From Actinacidiphila guanduensis (GTDB lineage Bacteria > Actinomycetota > Actinomycetes > Streptomycetales > Streptomycetaceae), in contig NZ_FNIE01000012.1 in NCBI RefSeq assembly GCF_900103985.1, forward strand, positions 186,001-250,000: a stretch of 64,000 nucleotides of DNA, read 5' to 3'. Shown piece after piece: positions 36,471 through 45,859 of this stretch. The stretch's first letter is position 1, and each line of letters begins with the position of its first letter. The translations under genes were made by a program, and so were the position numbers. The notes under the pieces were generated by a model. It saw nothing but the letters and a program-made list of their open reading frames with translations. It searched no databases and had not been told where the DNA came from.

Positions 36471-37808
36471 ATGTCGCACCCCGCCTCCCCCGGCCCCCAC
36501 ACGCCCCGCACCCCGCCCCCCGGGCCGCCGGCCCGTCCCGCCGGACCGCCCGGCGGCGCCACCGCGGCCGACCCGCCCGCGCGGCCCACCACGCCGCCCG
36601 GCGCCCCGCCCCGCCCCGCCTGGGACCCGCACCCGCACGGGACCCCGCCGCCCTGGCTGCGCCCGACCATCCGGATACGCCTGACCGTCCTGTACGGCGG
36701 CATGTTCCTGATCGCCGGCGTGGTGCTGCTGTGGATCATCTACCTGCTGGCCGCCCAGGCGATCAACGAGGGCAGCTCCCTGCCGTTCCGGGTGACGTCC
36801 GCCCCGCTCACCATCGTGCCCAACTACTGCGTGGCCACCAGCAAGAGCAACGACATCGCCACCGCGGTCGCCACCTGCATGCAGCACCAGCGGGACATCG
36901 CGCTCAACACCCTGCTCAAGCGCTCGCTGCTGGCGCTGATCGGCCTTGCGGTGGTCGCCTTCGCCTTCGGCTACGTGATGGCCGGCCGCGTGCTCGCCCC
37001 GCTCGGCCGGATCACCCGCACCGCCCGCGGCGTCGTCAGCTCCGACCTCAAGCGCCGTATCGAGCTGGACGGCCCGGACGACGAGCTGAAGGAGCTCGCC
37101 GACACCTTCGACGGGATGCTGGACCGCCTGGAGCGCTCCTTCGACGCCCAGCGCCGCTTCGTGGCCAACGCCTCGCACGAGCTGCGCACCCCGCTGGCGA
37201 TCAACCGCACCCTGCTGGAGGTCCAGCTCGCCGATCCGGAGGTCTCGCCCGACCTCCAGCAGCTCGGCCGGACCCTGCTGGCCACCAACGAGCGCAGCGA
37301 GCAGCTGGTGGAGGGCCTGCTGCTGCTCGCCCGCAGCGAGAACGAGATCGTGGACCGCAAGCCCGTGGATCTCGCCGAGGCGGCCTCCAGAGCGCTGGAG
37401 CAGACCCGCGCGGAGGCCGACGGGCGGCATGTGGAGCTGCGCGAGGCGCTGGCCCCCGCGGTCGTCCAGGGCAACGGCGTGCTGCTGGAGCGCATCGCGC
37501 TCAACCTGGTGCAGAACGCCGTGCGCTACAACGAACCCGAGAACGGCTGGGTGGCGGTGACCACCAGTGCCGAGCCGGGGCACGCGCTGCTGGTGGTGGA
37601 GAACACCGGGCCCGTGGTGCCGGCGTACGAGGTGGACACCATGTTCGAGCCCTTCCGGCGGCTGCGCTCCCAGCGCACCGGCAGCGACAAGGGCGTGGGC
37701 CTCGGCCTGTCCATCGCGCGTTCGGTGGCGCGGGCGCACGGCGGCGTGATCACGGCGGAGCCGCGCGAGGGCGGTGGCCTGGTGATGCGCGTGGCGATCC
37801 CGCTGTGA
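36471..37808 (+). CDS. Membrane sensor histidine kinase
   Basis: This 445-residue kinase has a Pro-rich cytoplasmic N-terminus (about 65 residues), one membrane helix (LTVLYGGMFLIAGVVLLWII), a short extracytoplasmic loop of about 60 residues, a second helix, a HAMP linker, a HisKA domain with H236 in NASHELRTP, and an HATPase domain (LNLVQNAVRYN, GVGLGLSIA). The extracytoplasmic loop contains two cysteines (NYCVAT and VATCMQ) that might form a disulfide or sense redox state. It is encoded six bases after its regulator. Confidence 0.92.
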   Translation: MSHPASPGPHTPRTPPPGPPARPAGPPGGATAADPPARPTTPPGAPPRPAWDPHPHGTPPPWLRPTIRIRLTVLYGGMFLIAGVVLLWIIYLLAAQAINEGSSLPFRVTSAPLTIVPNYCVATSKSNDIATAVATCMQHQRDIALNTLLKRSLLALIGLAVVAFAFGYVMAGRVLAPLGRITRTARGVVSSDLKRRIELDGPDDELKELADTFDGMLDRLERSFDAQRRFVANASHELRTPLAINRTLLEVQLADPEVSPDLQQLGRTLLATNERSEQLVEGLLLLARSENEIVDRKPVDLAEAASRALEQTRAEADGRHVELREALAPAVVQGNGVLLERIALNLVQNAVRYNEPENGWVAVTTSAEPGHALLVVENTGPVVPAYEVDTMFEPFRRLRSQRTGSDKGVGLGLSIARSVARAHGGVITAEPREGGGLVMRVAIPL

Positions 37809-38456
37809 GCGGGCCCGCGCGTGATGCTCCCGGTGGGAGCCGGGCCGCGGGCGCGCCACCGGCGCGGTGGGGGCGGGGTGCGGGCGAGGCATGGGCGACG
37901 CGAGGTGTGGGCAGCCGAGGTATGGGCAACTCCGCAGGAACCGCCCCGCAGACCGTCTGCGGCCCCGCCGGCAAGCCCGCGCAGGGCCCGTGAGCTGTCA
38001 CGATGTCCCGCCGGGCGGGCCGTACGGGCGACTGTGAAGCGTGTCACTCCGCGAATGCGGGCTGCGACCGGCGACGCGCCGGGGGCTGTTCGCTTTGCGA
38101 GTAATCGCGGCATTCGTGCCGGGCGGCGAATCACTGTGACGCATTGCACACATCCCTCGCCCCGCCTGTACGCTCGGTGATCGCAGATCTGGGAGAAACG
38201 GCGGTAAATCCAATGTTTCCGCAGGTCATGATCACGGGAAGTACACGTGAAGGCAGTCGGGGCGGACGGGTTTCGGACCGCCACGGATCATGATCGGCCA
38301 CCCGTGCGATCACCCCTTCAGGGGCGTTCTCGGGTGTCGATTGAGTAACGGGCCTTGATGTGAGGCAAAATCTCCGCCTCGGGTCGGGCACAAGTCCGGC
38401 CTCCCGCGCGTTACGTGCGCTGGAGACACCACAGACACCCACAGGGGGAGAGCGAA
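37809..38456. other. 648-base intergenic region with no clear gene
   Basis: The region between the kinase and DUF4193 genes is less GC-rich from about 38150 onward. It contains the 17-base sequence AATGTTTCCGCAGGTCA (38212-38228), repeated at 9993-10009, and a GATCATGATC palindrome near 38287. This is presumably the DUF4193 gene's promoter region. No supported small gene or RNA was found. Confidence 0.45.
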
Positions 38457-38756
38457 ATGGCTACGGATTACGACACCCCACGCAAGACCGACGACGATGT
38501 CAACGAGGACAGCATCGAGGAACTGAAGGCCCGGCGGAACGAGAAGTCCACCTCCGCCGTCGACGTCGACGAGTTCGACCAGGCCGAGTCCCTCGAGCTG
38601 CCCGGCGCCGACCTGTCCAACGAGGAGCTCTCGGTCCGCGTGCTGCCCCGGCAGGCGGACGAGTTCACCTGCATGAGCTGCTTCCTGGTGCACCACAGGA
38701 GCCAGCTCGCCTCGGAGAAGAACGGCAACCCGATCTGCCGCGACTGCGCGGCCTGA
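38457..38756 (+). CDS. DUF4193-family protein with zinc-ribbon-like cysteines
   Basis: This 99-residue acidic protein belongs to the small actinobacterial DUF4193 family. The N-terminal two thirds are rich in Asp and Glu. The C-terminal third carries CMSC followed 26 residues later by CRDC, a four-cysteine arrangement likely to bind zinc. ATG 38457 has GGGGAG upstream. Function is unknown; similar proteins are highly conserved in Streptomyces and near dut. Confidence 0.88.
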   Translation: MATDYDTPRKTDDDVNEDSIEELKARRNEKSTSAVDVDEFDQAESLELPGADLSNEELSVRVLPRQADEFTCMSCFLVHHRSQLASEKNGNPICRDCAA

Positions 38757-38767
38757 CCAGCCGCGCC

Positions 38768-39547
38768 GTGACCGGGAACCGGGAAGGCCACGGGGACACC
38801 GAGCGGGGCCGGGCGGCCTCGCTCGCGGTGGCGGGCGCCCGCGGGATCGGCCGCGGGTTCGCCCGCGGCGCACGGGCCGGCGGCCGCATCGCCAGGGTCG
38901 GCACCGGGTCCGTCGCCGAGCGGCTGATCGAGCTCGCCCCGCGCATCCCGGTGCGGGACCTGAGCACCCTGCAGAAGCAGTTCCCCGGGCTCGGGCCCGA
39001 GGACATCGCGGACCGGCTGGTCGCCGCCGCGGTGAAGGGCACGATGTCGGTGGGCGCGGGTGTGGGCGCCACCGCCATGCTGCCGACCCCGCCGGTGATG
39101 CCGGCCGAGATCGCCGCCGAGACCCTGGGCGTGGCCGCGATCGAGTACAAGCTCATCGCCGAGCTGCACGAGGTCTACGGCCGTCGCGTCCCCGGCAGCG
39201 CCAGGAAGCGCGCCACCGCCTATCTGTGGGCGTGGACCGAGCAGCGCGGCGTCGACGTCCTGCGGCTGTCCACCCTGGGTGCCGCCGTCGGCAGCGGCAT
39301 GAAGAAGGAGATGCGCCAGCGGCTGCTGCGGCGCACCGTCCGGCACGCCCCCTCGCTGACCCCGTTCATGGTCGGTGCGGCCGTCGGCGCCGCGATGAAC
39401 CGGCGCGACACCCGCAAGGTCGCCGCGCGCGTGCGCCGCGACCTGCGGGCCCAGCAGATCCCCTGGTCGCTGCTCCCGAAGTCCGCGCTCAGCCCGCTGC
39501 CTTCGGCTCCGCCGGGGCCGCCGGCGCCGCCCCTCCCGCCGGCCTGA
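38768..39547 (+). CDS. Conserved actinobacterial protein of unknown function
   Basis: This 259-residue protein begins at GTG 38768, 11 bases after the DUF4193 stop. Its middle is hydrophobic and Gly/Ala-rich (VGAGVGATAMLPTPPVMPAE followed by a long helical region), suggesting membrane association. The C-terminus is Pro-rich. I recognise it as a conserved neighbour of DUF4193 and DUF3093 genes but know no function. Its 3' end overlaps the convergent DUF3093 gene by 59 bases. The start is uncertain because no good ribosome binding site is seen. Confidence 0.75.
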   Translation: MTGNREGHGDTERGRAASLAVAGARGIGRGFARGARAGGRIARVGTGSVAERLIELAPRIPVRDLSTLQKQFPGLGPEDIADRLVAAAVKGTMSVGAGVGATAMLPTPPVMPAEIAAETLGVAAIEYKLIAELHEVYGRRVPGSARKRATAYLWAWTEQRGVDVLRLSTLGAAVGSGMKKEMRQRLLRRTVRHAPSLTPFMVGAAVGAAMNRRDTRKVAARVRRDLRAQQIPWSLLPKSALSPLPSAPPGPPAPPLPPA

Positions 39548-39992
39548 CCGCGCCGAGCGCGGCCGCGAGCCGCTTGGGCGAGCGCGTCGAGAGGTAGAGG
39601 TAGGGCGTCGGGTCGGCCGGGTCCGTCACCTCCACCCGCACCGCCGTGCGGACGTAGGAGCGCAGCAGCATGAAGGCCCGCGGATCCGCCTTGTAGGAGC
39701 GCCAGGCCACCGCCTCGGCCTCGTCCAGCACCACCGCCCCGCCCAGCGCCGACAGCGGGATGCGCGCCTTGCCGGCCACCAGGTAACCGGAGACCACCCG
39801 GACCCGCGCGGAGCCGTAGGAGCTGATGCCGATCATCGAGGCGGCCGCGCCGGCCACCAGGCCGCCGAGCATGGCCGGCAGGCCGAAGGGGAAGAAGACG
39901 AGTGCCAGGCCCACCCCGGCCCCGATGGCCATCAGCCACCAGGAGCGCGGCACGGTGAGGCGTTCGTCGTAGGGCTGCGTCGCACCAGGCAT
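39489..39992 (-). CDS. DUF3093-family membrane protein
   Basis: This 167-residue protein has two adjacent hydrophobic segments near the N-terminus (WWLMAIGAGVGLALVFFPFG and the following Gly/Ala-rich helix), then a soluble beta-rich domain (ARVRVVSGYLVAGKARIPL, PYLYLSTRSPKRLAAAL). That matches DUF3093, a family of unknown function. ATG 39992 is preferred; the open frame continues upstream without a signal. The gene converges on, and overlaps, the preceding plus-strand gene. Confidence 0.85.
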   Translation of the reverse strand: MPGATQPYDERLTVPRSWWLMAIGAGVGLALVFFPFGLPAMLGGLVAGAAASMIGISSYGSARVRVVSGYLVAGKARIPLSALGGAVVLDEAEAVAWRSYKADPRAFMLLRSYVRTAVRVEVTDPADPTPYLYLSTRSPKRLAAALGAVRPAGGAAPAAPAEPKAAG

Positions 39993-40072
39993 GCCACAAG
40001 ACTGCCATGCCCCGCTGTGCCCGCCGCCACGGACTGCCGGTGGGCAAAGGTTCCCGCGATAAGGTCTGCGGC

Positions 40073-40678
40073 GTGAGTGCAGCCACGACACCTCCGAGCC
40101 CGGGGCGGCAGGGACTTGCCCCGCCGCCGGACGCCGCCGCGCCCGTCCGGCATCCCGACGCCCCCGCGCCCGGTGAGCCGCTCGGCTCGCACTACGACGG
40201 CTGCTTCGGCTGCGGCACCGGGCAGCCGCACGGGCTGCACATGGCGATCACCGCCGGCGAGGGCGTCTGCGTCACGGCGGAGTTCACCGTCCGGCCCGAG
40301 CACCAGGGCGCCCCCGGCCTCGCCCACGGCGGCGTGCTCGCCGCGGCGCTGGACGAGACGCTGGGCTCGCTGAGCTGGATGCTGCGGGTGATCGCCGTGA
40401 CCGGCCGGCTGGAGTCGGACTTCGTACGCCCGGTGCCGGTGGGCACCACACTGCACCTGACCGCCCGCTGCACCGGCGTGGCCGGGCGCAAGATCCACAG
40501 CACCGCCGAGGGCCGCATCGGCGGCCCCGACGGCCCGCTCGCGGTGCGCGCCGACGCCCTGTTCATCAAGGTCGAGCTGGACCACTTCACCCGCAACGGC
40601 CGCGCCGAGGAGATCAAGGCCGCCCTGGCCGACCCGGACCAGGTCAAGGTCGCCCGCGCCTTCGAGGTGAACCCGTGA
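40073..40678 (+). CDS. PaaI-family hotdog-fold thioesterase
   Basis: This 201-residue protein has the hotdog-fold signature HQGAPGLAHGGVLAAALDET, in which the HGG loop and following Asp/Glu are active-site positions in PaaI-type acyl-CoA thioesterases. The first 50 residues are Pro-rich and disordered. GTG 40073 is preferred over the farther upstream ATG because the upstream residues are unconserved; AAGG lies eight bases before it. Its stop overlaps the dut start by four bases, so the two are coupled. Confidence 0.85.
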   Translation: MSAATTPPSPGRQGLAPPPDAAAPVRHPDAPAPGEPLGSHYDGCFGCGTGQPHGLHMAITAGEGVCVTAEFTVRPEHQGAPGLAHGGVLAAALDETLGSLSWMLRVIAVTGRLESDFVRPVPVGTTLHLTARCTGVAGRKIHSTAEGRIGGPDGPLAVRADALFIKVELDHFTRNGRAEEIKAALADPDQVKVARAFEVNP

Positions 40679-41199
40679 CCCGGCCGCCCGTGGACGTGCT
40701 GCTGCGCCGGCTCGACGACTCCGTGCCGGTGCCCTCCTACGCGCACCCCGGCGACGCGGGCCTGGACCTGACCACCACCGAGGGCGCCGAACTCGCGCCC
40801 GGTGAGCGGGCCGTACTGCCCACCGGGATCGCCATGGCACTGCCCGACGGCTACGCGGCCTTCGTGCACCCGCGCTCGGGCCTGGCGGCCCGCTGCGGGG
40901 TGGCGATGGTGAATGCCCCGGGAACGGTGGATGCCGGGTACCGTGGAGAGATCAAGGTGATCGTGGTCAATCTCGACCCGCGCGAGACCGTCAGGTTCGA
41001 GCCGGGTGACCGGGTCGCCCAACTGGTCGTCCAGCAGGTCGAGCGGGTCCGCTTCCATGAAGTGGCGGAGCTGCCCGGCTCTGCCAGGGCCGCGGGGGGC
41101 TTCGGCTCCACGGGGGGTCACGCCGCGGTGCAGACACCGTCGGCGGGCACGTCCAGCAACGGATACGCATCGGTCGTCAGCGACCGGGAAGGACAGTGA
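40675..41199 (+). CDS. dut: dUTP diphosphatase (dUTPase)
   Basis: This 174-residue enzyme hydrolyses dUTP to dUMP and keeps uracil out of DNA. All five trimeric dUTPase motifs are present, including the GDAGLDL start, HPRSGLAAR, NAPGTVDAGYRGEI (with the substrate-binding Tyr), GDRVAQLVV and the C-terminal glycine-rich GGFGSTGG loop. The C-terminal tail is about 25 residues longer than usual. GTG 40675 overlaps the previous stop (GTGA). Confidence 0.95.
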   Translation: MTRPPVDVLLRRLDDSVPVPSYAHPGDAGLDLTTTEGAELAPGERAVLPTGIAMALPDGYAAFVHPRSGLAARCGVAMVNAPGTVDAGYRGEIKVIVVNLDPRETVRFEPGDRVAQLVVQQVERVRFHEVAELPGSARAAGGFGSTGGHAAVQTPSAGTSSNGYASVVSDREGQ

Positions 41200-41201
41200 C
41201 C

Positions 41202-41972
41202 GTGTTCCGTCGTCGCAAGGAGCGCGAAGACGCCATCGACGAGCTCGACGAGGCCGAGGGCCCCGACGAGCAGGTCGAGGACACCCAGGAGCCGGACGAC
41301 TCCGGCCAGCCGTCCGGGTACAGCCTTCCGCCCGCCCCGCGGCCCGACGGGCCCTGGGACGTCAGCGAGACCAAGGAGCCGGGCCAGGGCCGGGTCGACC
41401 TCGGCGGACTGTTCGTGCCCGGCGTGGACGGCATGGAGCTGCGGGTCGAGGTGGCCGGCGAGTCCATCGTGGCCGCCACCGTGGTGCTGCGCGACAGCGC
41501 CATCCAGCTGCAGGCGTTCGCCGCACCGAAGTCCGAGGGCATCTGGGGCGAGGTGCGCGAGGAGATCGCCTCGGGCATCACCCAGCAGGGCGGCGTGGTG
41601 GACGAGGTGGAGGGCCCGCTCGGCTGGGAGCTGCGCGCGCAGGTCCCCGTCCAGCTGCCCGACGGCACCAACGGGGTGCAGCTGGTGCGCTTCGTCGGCT
41701 GCGACGGTCCGCGCTGGTTCCTGCGCGGGGTCATCTCCGGCCAGGGTGCGGTGCAGCCGGCCGCGGCCGGGGTGCTGGAGGCGATCTTCCGCGACACCGT
41801 CGTAGTCCGCGGCGAGGCCCCCATGGCCCCGCGCGACCCGATCGTCCTGAAGCTGCCCAACGACGCGCAGATGGTGCCGGACGGCGCCGCAGCCGAGCAG
41901 GCCGAGCCCTCGAAGTTCGGCGACGGCATCGACCCGATGCGGCGCGGCCCGGAGATCACCGAACTGCGCTGA
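41202..41972 (+). CDS. DUF3710-family protein
   Basis: This 256-residue protein has a basic start (VFRRRKE), an acidic linker of about 50 residues, and the DUF3710 domain (RVDLGGLFVPGVDGMELRVE to RGEAPMAPRDPIVLKLP). It is a standard neighbour of dut in actinobacteria, with unknown function. GTG 41202 is preferred because GGAAGGA is eight bases upstream; GTG 41196, which overlaps the dut stop, is an alternative. Confidence 0.9.
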   Translation: MFRRRKEREDAIDELDEAEGPDEQVEDTQEPDDSGQPSGYSLPPAPRPDGPWDVSETKEPGQGRVDLGGLFVPGVDGMELRVEVAGESIVAATVVLRDSAIQLQAFAAPKSEGIWGEVREEIASGITQQGGVVDEVEGPLGWELRAQVPVQLPDGTNGVQLVRFVGCDGPRWFLRGVISGQGAVQPAAAGVLEAIFRDTVVVRGEAPMAPRDPIVLKLPNDAQMVPDGAAAEQAEPSKFGDGIDPMRRGPEITELR

Positions 41973-42120
41973 GCCGCGGGGGAGTCCGCATCCCCGCTCC
42001 GCACGACTTCACGGCCCGCTGCCCACGGCAGCGGGCCGCGGCGTACCGTACGGGTACGCTGCGGCCGGGCCTGTGAGCGGCAGGGCGGGCGCCAGCGGGG
42101 CTCAGGGGGAGGAGCAGCAG

Positions 42121-42879
<759 letters not shown>

Positions 42880-42973
42880 CCCGAGGCGGCCGCCGCGGAC
42901 GGGCCCGTCCGGCGCCCTTCGCGGGTCCGCCGGGACCCTGGTGCTCCGGGAACCGGCCGGTACCCTTGAGGAT

Positions 42974-43372
42974 ATGAGTGGTGCCATCCGTTCCGACCGG
43001 CCAGCGGGCCGCTTCCGCCGCATGCTCGACCGTCTCTCCTCCTCCCCGGAAGAGCTGGACTCCGAGGAGCTGCAGCAGGACGCCCTCGCGACCGGCTGCA
43101 CGCGGATCTGCGACTGCTCCGACCGCCAGATCGTCTCCGTGACCGGTACGCTGCGTACGGTCACGCTCCGTCCTCGGGCCGGCGTGCCGGCACTGGAGGC
43201 GGAGCTGTTCGACGGTTCGGCCGCACTGGACGTGGTGTGGCTGGGGCGCCGCAGCATCGTCGGCATAGAACCCGGGCGCATGATCCTCGCGTCCGGCCGG
43301 ATCTCCATGAACCGGGGCCGTCCGGTGCTGTTCAACCCCAAGTACGAGCTGCGTCCGGTCGGACAGGAGTAA
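42974..43372 (+). CDS. OB-fold nucleic-acid-binding domain protein
   Basis: This 132-residue protein has an OB fold: beta-rich RQIVSVTGTLRTVTLRP, then LEAELFDGSAALDVVWLGRR and a GRIS motif, as in tRNA-binding or RecG-wedge-type domains. It probably binds DNA or RNA. Conserved next to DUF3710 and DUF3159 genes in Streptomyces, its role is unknown. The ATG at 42974 is close to its GAGG, giving short spacing. Confidence 0.85.
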   Translation: MSGAIRSDRPAGRFRRMLDRLSSSPEELDSEELQQDALATGCTRICDCSDRQIVSVTGTLRTVTLRPRAGVPALEAELFDGSAALDVVWLGRRSIVGIEPGRMILASGRISMNRGRPVLFNPKYELRPVGQE

Positions 43373-43375
43373 CAG

Positions 43376-44164
43376 GTGACGTCGATCCACGATGCGGGTC
43401 AGCCCCAGGGCGCCGATCCGTCGGAGCAGGGCGCCCACGTGGCCCCGGACGGGTCCGAGCAGGACCAGGAGGCCCGCGCGGTCACCGAGGCGGCGCTCTT
43501 CGAGGCGTTCGGCGGGGTGCGCGGCATGGTGGAGACCACCGTGCCCGGGCTGGTCTTCGTCGCGATCTACACGGTCGACCACGACATCAAGACCTCCGCG
43601 ATCGCCTCGCTGGCGCTCTCGGTGGTGATGGGCGTGGCCCGGCTCGCCCGCAAGGACACCCTCAAGCACGCCTTCGGCGGGGTCTTCGGGGTCGCCTTCG
43701 GCGCGGTGTTCGCGATGATCTCGGGCAACGCCAAGAACTTCTACCTGCCCGGCATGCTCTACACGCTCGGCCTGGCGCTCGCCTACATCATCACCGCCGC
43801 GGCCCGTGTGCCGCTGCTCGGCCTGATCCTCGGGCCGATCTTCAAGGAGAACCTGTCCTGGCGGAAGCGCAACCCGGGCCGGCTGCGCGCGTACACCAAG
43901 GCCAGCTGGGCCTGGGGCCTGATCCTGCTGGCGAAGTCGGCGATCCTCTTCCCGCTGTACTGGTGGGGCAACGCCACGCAGCTGGGCTGGGTCAAGGTCG
44001 CCCTCGGCATCCCGCCCTTCCTGCTGTCGGTCTACCTCACCTGGATCTTCCTGGTGAAGGCGCCGCCGCCGATCGATGTGATCGCGGAGATGGAGGAGGC
44101 CGAGCGGGCCGAGAAGGCGGAGCGGGCCGAGAAGGAGCGGCAGGCGGGCTCGCTCTCCGGCTGA
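43376..44164 (+). CDS. DUF3159-family integral membrane protein
   Basis: This 262-residue protein has a 35-residue acidic N-terminus, about five or six hydrophobic helices (from VPGLVFVAIYTVDHDI onward) and a charged tail rich in Ala, Glu and Arg (EEAERAEKAERAEKER). It belongs to the DUF3159 membrane family, function unknown. GTG 43376 has AGGAG upstream and comes four bases after the OB-fold stop, so the pair is probably an operon. Confidence 0.88.
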   Translation: MTSIHDAGQPQGADPSEQGAHVAPDGSEQDQEARAVTEAALFEAFGGVRGMVETTVPGLVFVAIYTVDHDIKTSAIASLALSVVMGVARLARKDTLKHAFGGVFGVAFGAVFAMISGNAKNFYLPGMLYTLGLALAYIITAAARVPLLGLILGPIFKENLSWRKRNPGRLRAYTKASWAWGLILLAKSAILFPLYWWGNATQLGWVKVALGIPPFLLSVYLTWIFLVKAPPPIDVIAEMEEAERAEKAERAEKERQAGSLSG

Positions 44165-44220
44165 GCCGGGGCCCCTGCGGTTCTCCCGGCTTCCCGCTCT
44201 CCCGCGCGAGCACCCACGGC

Positions 44221-44255
44221 GGTGGCCCCGGACCTCTTCCAGGTCCGGGGCCACC
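44221..44255. terminator. Bidirectional terminator between DUF3159 and TrkA genes
   Basis: GGTGGCCCCGGACCT (44221-44235) and its exact complement (44241-44255) form a 15-bp stem with a 5-base loop. Flanking ACGG and CCGT can extend it imperfectly. The flanking genes converge. Confidence 0.8.
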
Positions 44256-44296
44256 TCCGTCGTGCACGCCCGTCGCGGGTGCGGTCTCCTGCGCGC

Positions 44297-44974
44297 TCAG
44301 TCCTCCGCGTCCGCCTCCTGCACCGACAACAGGTCCTCCAGCTGCTCCTCGCGGTGCGGCGCCGCGACGAACAGCAGCTCGTCGCCGGCCTCCAGCGAGT
44401 CGTCCTTGGCCGGGGTCAGCACCCGGTTGCCGCGGATGATGGTGACCAGCGAAGTGTCCGTCGGCCACTCCACGTCGCCGACCCGGGTGCCGACCAGCGC
44501 GGCCTCCTCCGGCAGGGTCAGCTCCACGAGGTTCGCGTCGCCCTGGCTGAAGCGCAGCAGCCGCACCAGGTCGCCGACGCTCACCGCCTCCTCCACCAGC
44601 GCCGACATCAGCCGCGGGGTGGACACGGCCACGTCCACGCCCCAGGACTCGTTGAACAGCCACTCGTTCTTGGGGTTGTTCACGCGGGCGACCACCCGCG
44701 GGACCCCGTACTCGGTCTTGGCGAGCAGCGAGACCACCAGGTTGACCTTGTCGTCGCCGGTCGCCGCGATCACCACGTTGCACCGCTGGAGGGCGGCCTC
44801 GTCCAGCGAGGTGATCTCGCAGGCGTCGGCGAGCAGCCACTCGGCCTGCGGCACCCGCTCCACCGAGATCGAGGTCGGGTTCTTGTCGACGAGCAGCACC
44901 TCGTGCCCGTTCTCCAGCAGCTCGCCCGCGATGGAGCGGCCCACCGCGCCGGCCCCGGCGATCGCCACCCTCAT
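44297..44974 (-). CDS. TrkA/RCK-type potassium channel or transporter regulator (second copy)
   Basis: This 225-residue cytoplasmic protein has a TrkA-N Rossmann domain (MRVAIAGAGAVGRSIAGELL, GxGxxG motif) and a C-terminal RCK_C domain (SLEAGDELLFVAAP). Such subunits bind NAD(H), nucleotides or c-di-AMP and gate potassium transporters. It starts at ATG 44974, overlapping the upstream TrkA stop by four bases. It is likely to form a complex with the paralog encoded upstream. Confidence 0.92.
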   Translation of the reverse strand: MRVAIAGAGAVGRSIAGELLENGHEVLLVDKNPTSISVERVPQAEWLLADACEITSLDEAALQRCNVVIAATGDDKVNLVVSLLAKTEYGVPRVVARVNNPKNEWLFNESWGVDVAVSTPRLMSALVEEAVSVGDLVRLLRFSQGDANLVELTLPEEAALVGTRVGDVEWPTDTSLVTIIRGNRVLTPAKDDSLEAGDELLFVAAPHREEQLEDLLSVQEADAED

Positions 44975-45639
44975 GAGTGCGCCTCCTCGGGCCCCTTGGC
45001 GAACGCGGCCTCGACCTCGGCCACGCCGTCCGTGCGCATCATCACGTGCACGAGGTCGCCCTCCTGCAGCACGGTCTGCGAGGTCGGCAGCATGGCCTCG
45101 CCGAGCCGGGTGATGAACGCCACCCGCACCCCGGTCTCCTCCTGCAGCCGGCTCACCTTGTGGCCGATCCAGGCGGTGGAGGTGTGCACCTCGGCGAGCT
45201 GCACCCCGCCGCTGGGGTCGCGCCACAGCGGCTCGGCACCCGAGGGCAGCAGCCGGCGCAGCATCTGGTCGGCGGTCCAGCGCACCGTGGCCACCGTGGG
45301 GATGCCCAGCCGCTGGTAGACCTCGGCGCGCCTGGGGTCGTAGATCCGTGCCGCGACGTTCTCCACGGCGAACATCTCGCGCGCCACCCGGGCCGCGATG
45401 ATGTTGGAATTGTCACCGCTGCTGACGGCGGCGAAAGCGCCCGCCTCCTCGATGCCGGCCTCACGCAGCGTGTCCTGGTCGAACCCGACTCCGGTCACCC
45501 GGCGGCCACCGAACCCGGAGCCCAGGCGGCGGAAGGCCGTCGGGTCCTGGTCGATCACCGCGACCGTATGACCATGCTGTTCGAGGGAGTGCGCGAGTGC
45601 GGAACCCACTCTGCCGCATCCCATAATCACGACGTGCAC
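44971..45639 (-). CDS. TrkA/RCK-type potassium channel or transporter regulator (first copy)
   Basis: This 222-residue paralog begins MHVVIMGCGRVGSALAHSLE, with the GxGxxG loop of a TrkA-N domain, and ends with an RCK_C domain (QEGDLVHVMM). It is the first gene of the pair and diverges from the APC transporter it probably regulates. Sequence between the two copies is diverged, so they are not a recent duplication. Confidence 0.92.
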   Translation of the reverse strand: MHVVIMGCGRVGSALAHSLEQHGHTVAVIDQDPTAFRRLGSGFGGRRVTGVGFDQDTLREAGIEEAGAFAAVSSGDNSNIIAARVAREMFAVENVAARIYDPRRAEVYQRLGIPTVATVRWTADQMLRRLLPSGAEPLWRDPSGGVQLAEVHTSTAWIGHKVSRLQEETGVRVAFITRLGEAMLPTSQTVLQEGDLVHVMMRTDGVAEVEAAFAKGPEEAHS

Positions 45640-45859
45640 GACCGTCCTTCCGGCTGTCAGCGTTCGTTCATCCGACCCTCGCCGACTGCAAAGTGCGCGT
45701 CAGCCGGCGTAAAGGTTGGTCCAAGCGTCTCAGACCGGGGCCCAAGCTACACACGCGCGGCAGGGCCCAGTAGGTTGCACGCCGCCGGTGCGGAAGTCCG
45801 CCACACTCCATCCGGCACCGGGGGACCCGGGGCCCGGGGACATCCCTTAACATCGCGGG

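Noticed and set aside
45640-45859. Possible c-di-AMP riboswitch before the KimA-like gene
   Set aside because: I could not find the expected conserved ydaO-type stems in this 220-base gap, so no riboswitch is claimed.
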